Source of the DNA: an uncultured Oscillospiraceae bacterium | GTDB lineage: Bacteria > Bacillota > Clostridia > Oscillospirales > Oscillospiraceae | NCBI GenBank assembly: GCA_947624465.1 | Contig: CANQKJ010000074.1 | Coordinates: 1-9,182, forward strand | Direction: 5' to 3' | DNA length: 9,182 nucleotides | Shown: in pieces, positions 1-5,494 of the stretch | Position numbering within the stretch: the stretch's first letter is position 1 | Layout of the letters: every line of letters begins with the position of its first letter | Program-made: the position numbers and the translations under genes | The notes under the pieces: generated by a model | Told to the model about the DNA's origin: nothing | The model's database searches: none | What the model saw: the letters and a program-made list of their open reading frames with translations, nothing else

Positions 1-302
1 GCAAGGGGCAGAAGCAGCTGCTCACCATTGCAAGGGCGATGCTGTACGACACCCGGATGCTCATTCTGGACGAGGCCACCTCCAACGTGGACACCCACAC
101 CGAGCAGCAGGTGCAGAAGGCCATGCGGGAGCTGATGAAGGGCAAGACCAGCTTCGTCATCGCCCACCGGCTCAGCACCATCCAGAACGCGGACAAGATA
201 CTGGTCATGGACCACGGGGACGTGGTGGAGCAGGGCACCCACGACCAGTTGATGGCGGAAAAGGGCTATTACTACAAGCTGTACGCCTCCCAGTTCGAAT
301 AA
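1..302 (+). CDS. ABC exporter, ATP-binding C-terminal fragment (partial, 5' end outside window)
   Basis: Only the last 99 codons are present; the reading frame enters at base 3. The visible part begins inside the ABC signature (KGQKQLLTIARA). It continues through Walker B (MLILDEATS, with the catalytic Glu present), the D-loop (SNVDT) and the H-loop (FVIAHRLSTI), and ends YKLYASQFE. This pattern matches the nucleotide-binding domain of MsbA/BmrA-type exporters, in which an N-terminal six-helix membrane domain is fused to the ATPase. The GQKQ signature and SNVDT D-loop are common in heterodimeric clostridial multidrug exporters. The intact Walker B Glu and H-loop His suggest the catalytically competent half (inference). 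The partner subunit would lie to the left, outside the window. The substrate cannot be told. A hairpin follows eight bases after the stop. Confidence 0.9.
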   Translation, partial: KGQKQLLTIARAMLYDTRMLILDEATSNVDTHTEQQVQKAMRELMKGKTSFVIAHRLSTIQNADKILVMDHGDVVEQGTHDQLMAEKGYYYKLYASQFE

Positions 303-309
303 GACGCAG

Positions 310-338
310 AGAGGGCCGCGCCTTTGGCGCGGCCCTCT
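310..338. terminator. 13-bp hairpin between convergent genes, probable bidirectional terminator
   Basis: Arms at 310-322 and 326-338 pair perfectly over 13 bp (agagggccgcgcc) around a TTT loop. The hairpin lies between the stop of the ABC exporter (plus) and the stop of the MATE gene (minus), so it could serve both. Neither side has a T-run, so it may be an inefficient intrinsic terminator or an mRNA 3'-end stabiliser. Confidence 0.65.
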
Positions 339-345
339 GTCACGC

Positions 346-1725
346 TCACTGGGTGAGCTTTTTGATCCACTTGTACTTGCGGAAGTGGAGGAAGGTGGGC
401 AGGCCCTTGAAGATCTGGTCGGACTGGATCACCATGACCACCGCCTCCACCGGCCAGCGGAGTACGAAGGCGGACAGGAAGGACAGGGGCATGACGATGA
501 CCCAGGTGGAGATCATGTTCATCTTCATGACGAATTTGGCGTCCCCCGCCCCCTGGATGACCCCGAAGCTGGTGGGCATCTGATAAGACATCCCCACCAT
601 CACCACCCCCATGATGGCGATGAGGTTCAGCGCCATGGCGGTGGTCTCCTCCGACAGGCTGTACATGGACAGCAGGGGCCGGCGGAGCAGCACCAGCGCC
701 GCGCCCAGGATCACCCCCACCCCCAGGTTGACGGCGCTCATGGAGCGGGCGTCCGACTTGACCCGGGCCAGGTCCCCCTTGCCGATGGCGGTGCCGATCA
801 TCACGGCGGTGGTGGAGGAAAGGCCCATGACGATGACTTTGAGGTACTGATAGAAGGTGGTGGCCACCGAGTTGGCGGCGATGGCCGCGTCGGACAGGTG
901 GCCCAGGATGGCGGTCTGCATGGGCACCGACACCCCCCACAGCACCTGGGAGCACATATTGGGGAGATAGACTTTGGTGAAGTCCCGCCGCAGGGCGGGA
1001 TCGCCCTTCCACCAGGGACCCGCGAACAGCCGCAGCTTTTTGTCCACCCGGAGGACGTAGAACACCACGATGACCAGCTCCAGCACCCGGGCGATGAGGG
1101 TGCCGACGGCGGCCCCCCGCACCCCCATCTCCGGGAAGCCGAACCTGCCGAAGATCAGGGTGTAGTTGATCCCCACGTTGACCACCAGGGACACGATGGA
1201 GATGTAAAAGGAGATGTTCACCGTCCCCACGCTGCGCAGGGCGGCGTACAGGGCGTTGGAGATCATATACAGCAGGAAGGTCCACTGGATGACGGACAGG
1301 TAGTCCATGCCCTGGGCGATGATGGCGTCGGAGCTGGTGAACAGGCGCAGCAGGGGCCGGGGGAACAGCACGCAGACGGCCACCAGCACCGCGCCGATGG
1401 CCGCCGACAGCTTCAGGGCGATGCCGGTGAGAGTGCGGATGGGGTCCACCCGCTTCTGGCCCCAGTACTGGGCGGAGATGGCCACCAGGGTGTTCCCCAC
1501 CGACAGGGCGAACTGCTGGACCATGAAGAACACCTGATTGACGGTGGCGGCTCCGTCCAAGGCCACCTCGGCGTATTTGCCCAGCATGATGTTGTCCGCC
1601 ATGTTGACGCTGTACGCCACCAAGTTTTGCAGCACCACCGCCGCCGCCATGACGAAAAAGGTCTTATAGAAGGCGGGGTCGTGGGTGAAAAAGGTCTCCT
1701 TTGAGGCCTGAGAGGGGTTGTTCAT
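346..1725 (-). CDS. MATE family efflux transporter
   Basis: This 459-residue protein has the usual MATE length and a hydrophobic profile compatible with twelve transmembrane helices. Family features include the first-helix region VNMADNIMLGK (residues 40-50, with Asp44), AQYWGQKR at the first cytoplasmic loop (85-92), and the NYTLIFGRFGFPEMGVRGAA stretch in the middle of the N-terminal lobe. MATE proteins are inner-membrane antiporters that expel cationic drugs, or sometimes organic anions and metabolites, using Na+ or H+ gradients. ATG at 1725 is chosen because the next Met (residue 26) would cut into helix 1. Its ribosome site is weak (AGGAC, 11 bases upstream). The gene begins only 22 bases after the bile salt hydrolase stop, with no promoter or terminator between, so the two are probably co-transcribed. 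This makes bile acid or another bile-related compound a candidate substrate (inference only). Confidence 0.93.
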   Translation of the reverse strand: MNNPSQASKETFFTHDPAFYKTFFVMAAAVVLQNLVAYSVNMADNIMLGKYAEVALDGAATVNQVFFMVQQFALSVGNTLVAISAQYWGQKRVDPIRTLTGIALKLSAAIGAVLVAVCVLFPRPLLRLFTSSDAIIAQGMDYLSVIQWTFLLYMISNALYAALRSVGTVNISFYISIVSLVVNVGINYTLIFGRFGFPEMGVRGAAVGTLIARVLELVIVVFYVLRVDKKLRLFAGPWWKGDPALRRDFTKVYLPNMCSQVLWGVSVPMQTAILGHLSDAAIAANSVATTFYQYLKVIVMGLSSTTAVMIGTAIGKGDLARVKSDARSMSAVNLGVGVILGAALVLLRRPLLSMYSLSEETTAMALNLIAIMGVVMVGMSYQMPTSFGVIQGAGDAKFVMKMNMISTWVIVMPLSFLSAFVLRWPVEAVVMVIQSDQIFKGLPTFLHFRKYKWIKKLTQ

Positions 1726-1747
1726 AGAGCGGTCACGTCCTGTCGGT

Positions 1748-2725
1748 TCAGTTCGCCATATGGATCTGCTGGCCGGTCACCAGGGGATAGCTGACCAGCG
1801 TATCGCCGTCCAGATTTTCCTTGCGCATATCCACGCCGGTGATCTGGCTGTTCTCATAGGTGGTGTAGTAGTAGACGCCGGTATCGGTGTCGCAGCAGGA
1901 GGAGTAGATGGTGTACTCGAACTTGTGCCCCACCCTGCAGCAGCCCATCTGCTGGGCCACCGAGCCGAGGATGTGGAAGAACTGGCTGATGCTGGAGCAG
2001 GCGTCCTTCTCACAGACCGAGTTGGCACGGGTGAAGGCCGCCTTCACGAACCGGGAGGCGGAGGACAGGTCCCCGGGGATGCCCATGCCGCCCATGCCCC
2101 GGCTGTACGCACTCAAAGGCAGGCTCAACTCGGAGGCGAAGCGGTCGGTGGCCTCCTCCCGGGTGCAGCCCATGTAGTTGGCCAGGTTCAGCAGGTGGAA
2201 GTCGAAGGGCGGGTTGTTGGTGAGCACCTTGACGGGGTTTTCATAGACCCGCAGGCCGTCCGCCATAGGCTCCGCCACGATGCACGCATCCCGGTCGGAG
2301 ATGATCCAGTGGAGGGGGGAGGCTGGCAGCTGTTCGCTGAAGTTGATGGAGGACAGGTTGATATTGGCGAGGAGGGCCTTCGCCTCGGCCACGGTGGCGC
2401 ACTGGCCCAGCACCCAGGGGATGAACTCGAAGGGGGCCACGTTGTCCTTTCCCTCCGCCTCGGGCAGATAGACCGCGTTGCCGGGGAAGTTGAGCCCCGC
2501 CATGCCCAGGCCCTTTTCATTCACCGCGTCGTAGTAGAGGGGGTAGCCGTCCGCCACATAGGCCATGCCGATCATGGCGAAGTGGGCGGGCCTGTCCCCC
2601 ATCCGGCGGAACCGGAAGGGGTAGTTCCGGGGGGTGACGGTGACCGTCTCGTTGTAGGAGAACTCCAGGTCCAGGTTGCGGCCGAAATAGTGGTGATCGG
2701 TGAGAAAAGAGACAGCGGTACACAT
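1748..2725 (-). CDS. bsh: Bile salt hydrolase (choloylglycine hydrolase family)
   Basis: The 325-residue length matches the family. The enzyme cleaves the amide bond joining glycine or taurine to the steroid core of bile acids. It is an Ntn hydrolase that uses an N-terminal Cys once the initiator Met is removed; the protein starts MCTAV, so Cys2 would be exposed. The counterparts of the Clostridium perfringens enzyme's active-site residues are all present: Arg16 and Asp19 (FGRNLDLEFS), Asn79 (AGLNFP), Asn170 (LTNNPPF) and Arg225 (SSASRF). The C-terminal KENLDGD segment is also shared with that enzyme. No signal peptide is seen, so it acts in the cytoplasm. The substrate loop carries Ser208-Arg209-Gly210, a form reported for glycine-preferring BSHs. 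The start is fixed by the catalytic Cys and by a strong SD at 2734-2741. It is the first gene of an operon with a MATE exporter. Penicillin V acylase is a less likely alternative. Confidence 0.95.
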   Translation of the reverse strand: MCTAVSFLTDHHYFGRNLDLEFSYNETVTVTPRNYPFRFRRMGDRPAHFAMIGMAYVADGYPLYYDAVNEKGLGMAGLNFPGNAVYLPEAEGKDNVAPFEFIPWVLGQCATVAEAKALLANINLSSINFSEQLPASPLHWIISDRDACIVAEPMADGLRVYENPVKVLTNNPPFDFHLLNLANYMGCTREEATDRFASELSLPLSAYSRGMGGMGIPGDLSSASRFVKAAFTRANSVCEKDACSSISQFFHILGSVAQQMGCCRVGHKFEYTIYSSCCDTDTGVYYYTTYENSQITGVDMRKENLDGDTLVSYPLVTGQQIHMAN

Positions 2726-2733
2726 GACAAAAG

Positions 2734-2741
2734 ACCTCCCT
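2734..2741 (-). promoter_or_regulatory. Ribosome binding site of bsh
   Basis: On the minus strand this reads AGGGAGGT, eight bases before the ATG. It confirms the start that places Cys at position 2, which the Ntn-hydrolase mechanism needs. Confidence 0.85.
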
Positions 2742-2748
2742 GTTTGAT

Positions 2749-2760
2749 ATGCGAACGCAT
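2749..2760. promoter_or_regulatory. Palindrome ATGCG-AA-CGCAT at the bsh transcription start, candidate operator
   Basis: Two perfect 5-bp arms (2749-2753 and 2756-2760) surround two bases. The predicted bsh transcription start falls at about 2761, so a repressor bound here would sit on the start site and the first bases of the leader. The arms are short and no regulator gene is visible nearby, so the operator role is inference. Confidence 0.4.
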
Positions 2761-2767
2761 TAAAGTG

Positions 2768-2796
2768 ATTATACAGGATGCGCGGGCAAAAGGCAA
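2768..2796 (-). promoter_or_regulatory. Sigma-70-type promoter of the bsh-MATE operon
   Basis: On the minus strand a perfect -10 TATAAT (2768-2773) lies 17 bases from a -35 TTGCCT (2791-2796, four of six consensus positions). The predicted start is about 2761, giving a leader of about 36 bases that contains the strong SD. The spacer has the optimal length. No other promoter is seen before the MATE gene. Confidence 0.75.
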
Positions 2797-2802
2797 TCCT
2801 GT
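2773..2802. repeat. Inverted repeat ACAGGAT / ATCCTGT bracketing the bsh promoter spacer
   Basis: The 7-bp arms at 2773-2779 and 2796-2802 are exact inverse complements, 16 bases apart (23 bases centre to centre, about two helical turns). One arm overlaps the end of the -10 box by one base and the other overlaps the -35 box by one base. The placement suits a dimeric regulator site, but a chance repeat is possible. Confidence 0.35.
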
Positions 2803-2817
2803 CGGAAGAAAATCAGA

Positions 2818-2846
2818 TGGACAGAGGCGTGCCGTTGTGTTATAAT
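2818..2846 (+). promoter_or_regulatory. Strong extended -10 promoter for the aldo/keto reductase-HAD operon
   Basis: A -35 TGGACA (2818-2823, one mismatch to TTGACA) lies exactly 17 bases before a perfect -10 TATAAT (2841-2846). The TG at 2838-2839 forms an extended -10 element. The predicted start is about 2853, leaving a leader of about 30 bases. It faces away from the bsh promoter; the two -35 boxes are 21 bases apart. A short inverted pair (GTTGT 2834-2838, ACAAC 2858-2862) brackets the -10 box, possibly by chance. Confidence 0.85.
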
Positions 2847-2870
2847 ATATATGCTCAACAACTAATTGAT

Positions 2871-2876
2871 GGGAAG
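2871..2876 (+). promoter_or_regulatory. Ribosome binding site that decides the aldo/keto reductase start
   Basis: GGGAAG lies seven bases before the ATG at 2884. The in-frame TTG at 2866 and ATG at 2869 have no purine-rich site ahead of them, and 2869 would overlap this element. The start at 2884 is therefore preferred. Confidence 0.6.
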
Positions 2877-2883
2877 TGTACTT

Positions 2884-3999
2884 ATGAGCGATTATTTCGG
2901 GAAAGAGACCCCCAAGCTGGGCTTCGGGCTCATGCGGCTGCCCAGGGTGACGGTGCGCATCGACGTGAAGCAGACCTCCGCCATGGTGGACAAGTTCCTG
3001 GAGGCGGGATTCACCTATTTTGACACCGCCTTTGTGTACGTGGGCTCCGAGGCGGCGGCCAAAAAGGCCCTGGTGGACCGCCATCCACGGGAGAGCTACA
3101 CCCTGGCCTCCAAGCTGAACGTGATGGCGGCCCCCACGGAGAAGGCCGCCAAAAAGCAGTTTGAGACCAGCCTGAAGCGCACCGGCGCGGGGTATTTCGA
3201 CTACTATCTGCTCCACGCCCTGTCCTCCGGCAGCGTGGACCGGTATGAGAAGCTGGGCCTGTGGGACTATGTGAAGGAACAGAAGGAGAAGGGACTCATC
3301 AAACACATCGGCTTCTCCTATCACGATGGGCCGGAGCTGCTGGATAAGCTCCTCACCCAGCACCCGGAGGCCGAGTTCGTCCAGCTCCAGATCAACTACG
3401 CCGACTGGGAGAACCCCAAGGTCACCTCCCGGGCCAACTACGAGGTGGCCAGGAAGCATAACAAGGGGATCGTCATCATGGAGCCGGTGAAGGGGGGCCG
3501 CCTGGCCGATCCGCCCGCCGAGGTGAAAAAGATGTTCACCGGCTACGCCCCGGACGCCTCCCCCGCCTCCTGGGCCATCCGGTTCGCCGCCTCCCTGGAC
3601 GGGGTGCTCACCGTGCTGTCCGGTATGTCCAATCTGGCCCAGATGGAGGACAACCTGGGCTTTATGAGGGACTTCAAGCCCCTGAACAATGACGAGCGGG
3701 CCATCATCCAAAAGGCCCAGGAGATCCTGGGCAAGAGCGCCGCCATCCCCTGCACCGCCTGCCGCTACTGCGTGGAGGGCTGCCCCAAGCACATCCCCAT
3801 CCCCGACATCTTCGCCGCCGCCAACAAGCATTTGACCAACGGCCAGACCGCCGAGGCCAGGGCGGACTATCAGGCCGCCACGGCGGGGAAGGGCAGAGCC
3901 TCCGACTGCGTGGGCTGCCATCAGTGCGAGAAGATGTGTCCCCAGCATCTGCCGGTGGTGGAGCAGCTGGCAAAGTGCGCGGCCCTGCTGGAGAAGTGA
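2884..3999 (+). CDS. Aldo/keto reductase with C-terminal 2x[4Fe-4S] ferredoxin domain
   Basis: This is a 371-residue cytoplasmic oxidoreductase. Residues 1-270 form an aldo/keto reductase barrel with the expected tetrad: Asp47 (FDTA), Tyr52, Lys77 (ASKLNV) and His111 (LLHAL). Residues about 286-360 carry two CxxCxxCxxxCP clusters, Cys290/293/296/300 and Cys342/345/348/352, each able to hold a [4Fe-4S] centre. This fused form is widespread in anaerobic Firmicutes and archaea. It presumably exchanges electrons between the nicotinamide site and ferredoxin-like partners, but its substrates are mostly unknown. Start codon choice is explained at the ribosome site. A strong promoter lies upstream, and the HAD phosphatase ATG begins one base after the stop, indicating translational coupling. 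All catalytic and ligand residues are present. Confidence 0.95.
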   Translation: MSDYFGKETPKLGFGLMRLPRVTVRIDVKQTSAMVDKFLEAGFTYFDTAFVYVGSEAAAKKALVDRHPRESYTLASKLNVMAAPTEKAAKKQFETSLKRTGAGYFDYYLLHALSSGSVDRYEKLGLWDYVKEQKEKGLIKHIGFSYHDGPELLDKLLTQHPEAEFVQLQINYADWENPKVTSRANYEVARKHNKGIVIMEPVKGGRLADPPAEVKKMFTGYAPDASPASWAIRFAASLDGVLTVLSGMSNLAQMEDNLGFMRDFKPLNNDERAIIQKAQEILGKSAAIPCTACRYCVEGCPKHIPIPDIFAAANKHLTNGQTAEARADYQAATAGKGRASDCVGCHQCEKMCPQHLPVVEQLAKCAALLEK

Positions 4000-4000
4000 A

Positions 4001-4654
4001 ATGGGCGGATTCGACCCCATCCTGTTCGACCTGGACGGCACCCTCACCGACTCGGGGGAGGGCATCCGCAACTCGGTGGCCTATGCCCTGAAGCGCTACG
4101 GCGTGGAGGTGGCCGACCTGTCCGTCCTCAACCGCTTCATCGGCCCGCCCCTCCACGAGAGCTTTGAGAAGTTCCTGGGCCTCCCCGCCGGGGAGGGGCA
4201 GAAGGCCGTGGAGATCTACCGGGAATATTACCGGGACAGGGGCATCTACGAGAACCTGGTGTATCCCGGCATCCCGGAGCTGCTGGCCGAACTGGTGGCC
4301 CGGGGGAGGACCCTGGCGGTGGCCTCCTCCAAGCCGGCGGTGTTCGTCCGGCGGGTGCTGGACCACTTCGATCTGAGCCAATATTTCGCCGTCGTCGCCG
4401 GGGCCGACCTGGAGGGCGCCCACTGTGACAAGGCGGAGATCATCGGCGCAGCTCTGGAGCGGCTGGATATGCCCCAGGGCCGCCCACTGATGGTGGGGGA
4501 CCGGGAGCACGACATCCTGGGGGCTAAGGCCGCAGGTATCGCCAGCGCCGGGGTGCTGTTCGGCTACGGCAGCCGGGAGGAGCTGGAGGCGGCCGGGGCG
4601 GACTACATCGCGGCCACCGCCGCCGACCTGGCGCCCATCATCGACCCGGAGTAA
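4001..4654 (+). CDS. HAD family hydrolase, phosphoglycolate phosphatase-like
   Basis: This 217-residue protein has all HAD superfamily motifs: motif I FDLDGTLTD with nucleophile Asp10 and acid/base Asp12, motif II LAVASSK with Ser109/Ser110, Lys144 as motif III, and motif IV MVGDREHD with Asp167 and Asp171 for Mg2+. A helical C1 cap spans roughly residues 17-85. This layout is that of Gph/PpaX-type phosphatases, which cleave small phosphate esters such as 2-phosphoglycolate, pyrophosphate or nucleotides. Which one cannot be read from the sequence, so no gene symbol is given. The ATG follows the reductase TGA after a single base, with GGAG inside the end of that gene as its ribosome site. A house-cleaning role for a phosphorylated by-product is possible. 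The gene ends just before a strong terminator. Confidence 0.92.
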   Translation: MGGFDPILFDLDGTLTDSGEGIRNSVAYALKRYGVEVADLSVLNRFIGPPLHESFEKFLGLPAGEGQKAVEIYREYYRDRGIYENLVYPGIPELLAELVARGRTLAVASSKPAVFVRRVLDHFDLSQYFAVVAGADLEGAHCDKAEIIGAALERLDMPQGRPLMVGDREHDILGAKAAGIASAGVLFGYGSREELEAAGADYIAATAADLAPIIDPE

Positions 4655-4662
4655 AAAGGTGA

Positions 4663-4697
4663 AAAAGGGCGGGGGATCGCCGATCCCCCGCCCTTTT
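4663..4697. terminator. Strong bidirectional rho-independent terminator
   Basis: Arms 4663-4679 and 4681-4697 are perfect 17-base complements centred on one C; in practice the loop would be about five bases. The stem core GGGCGGGGGAT is GC-rich. It ends in TTTT on the plus strand and in TTTTT on the minus strand. It sits between the convergent HAD and GNAT genes and fits both. Confidence 0.93.
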
Positions 4698-4702
4698 GCG
4701 CG

Positions 4703-5482
4703 CTATTCGCCGCCGGTCAGCTGTGCCGCGAAGGCGGCGGGTTTGGCGGTCAGTTCCACCCAGGCGGGGCGGAAGCCGCTCCTGATGGCGTTGCGTACCG
4801 ATCTCAGGTTGGACCAGGCGGCGCAGTAGAAGGGGACCCTGCCCCGGTCCAAAATCTCTAGGGCGAGCCGGCTGGTCAGGGCGGAGGCCGCGCCCCGGCG
4901 GCGGTATGCCGGAAGCACGTCCACGCCGATCTGCCACATGGTCCCGCAGTCCGCGGAGCAGCCCGCCAGCCCCACAAGCGTTCCGCCGTCGTAGGCGCCC
5001 ACGCCCAGCACATCCAGCTCCCGGCGGGCCTCACACAGGGCGTTGGACCACTGGGGCGTGTAAAGCCCGTCAAAGTCGTTTTGATGCAGGAGCCGCAGCT
5101 CAAAGGGGCAGGGAAGGGGCCTCAGCAGGTCCAGGTCCGGGAGGAAGTACTCCGCCATGAAGCAGACCCGCAGGCCCTTTGCCCGGAGCGCGTCGTTGAG
5201 GATGAGGAGGTTGGGCGTCTCAAAGCAGCGAAAGGCGGGAAAACGGCTGATGTAATCCTCCACGGCGGCGCGGCAGTCCTCCCCCACCGAGGCCACGATG
5301 TTGTTCCCGTAGGAGATCAGCTCACAGTCGAAGGGGAGGGCCAGATACCGGCGGGCGGCGGGATTGGCCGCCGAGACCGCCACCACGTTTTCGGTCCGCG
5401 TAAAATCCTCCGGGACGCAGTTGGCGTCGATGGCTGATTGGGCCATGGCGATGCGCAGGATATCCTGATTGGTAAAGCTCAT
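4703..5482 (-). CDS. GNAT family N-acetyltransferase
   Basis: This is a 259-residue protein. The GNAT fold is in the C-terminal half: beta-strand 4 and motif A read WQIGVDVLPAYRRRGAASAL (residues 183-202), where RRRGAA is the acetyl-CoA pyrophosphate loop, and motif B is seen in SNLRSVRNAIRSGFRP (224-239). The first 120 residues form a separate domain, as in two-domain GNATs of Firmicutes, and I do not recognise it firmly. The acceptor substrate is unknown. The frame stays open upstream to 5596, but that part overlaps the GH2 gene. The ATG at 5480-5482 has a good ribosome site (AAAGGAGA) and begins the conserved-looking MSFTNQDILRIAM. The gene starts 10 bases after the GH2 stop, so the two form an operon. 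It ends at the shared terminator. Confidence 0.88.
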   Translation of the reverse strand: MSFTNQDILRIAMAQSAIDANCVPEDFTRTENVVAVSAANPAARRYLALPFDCELISYGNNIVASVGEDCRAAVEDYISRFPAFRCFETPNLLILNDALRAKGLRVCFMAEYFLPDLDLLRPLPCPFELRLLHQNDFDGLYTPQWSNALCEARRELDVLGVGAYDGGTLVGLAGCSADCGTMWQIGVDVLPAYRRRGAASALTSRLALEILDRGRVPFYCAAWSNLRSVRNAIRSGFRPAWVELTAKPAAFAAQLTGGE

Positions 5483-5486
5483 GTCG

Positions 5487-5494
5487 TCTCCTTT
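5487..5494 (-). promoter_or_regulatory. Ribosome binding site of the GNAT gene, overlapping the GH2 stop codon
   Basis: On the minus strand this reads AAAGGAGA, four bases before the ATG. The TAA stop of the GH2 gene (5493-5495) shares two bases with it, so terminating ribosomes would be placed on the next start. It decides in favour of the 259-residue GNAT over the longer open frame. Confidence 0.75.

Noticed and set aside
385..1704. A 439-codon open frame on the plus strand opposite the MATE gene
   Set aside because: The product is full of His, Gly, Asp and Pro runs, typical of the complement of a GC-rich membrane protein gene. It has no ribosome site and no domain.
2749..2760. The palindrome as a Gram-positive LexA box
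   Set aside because: Only the CGAAC half is present; the matching GTTCG half at the expected spacing is missing.
1718..2845. A 375-codon plus-strand open frame opposite bsh
   Set aside because: It overlaps a BSH with complete active-site residues and crosses the divergent promoter region. No domain is seen.
2866..2883. Upstream starts (TTG 2866, ATG 2869) for the aldo/keto reductase
   Set aside because: Neither has a Shine-Dalgarno element, and GGGAAG sits at the right distance for ATG 2884, where homologue-like sequence begins.
2572..4071. A 499-codon minus-strand open frame opposite the aldo/keto reductase
   Set aside because: It spans two genes and both promoters, and its composition is that of a shadow frame.
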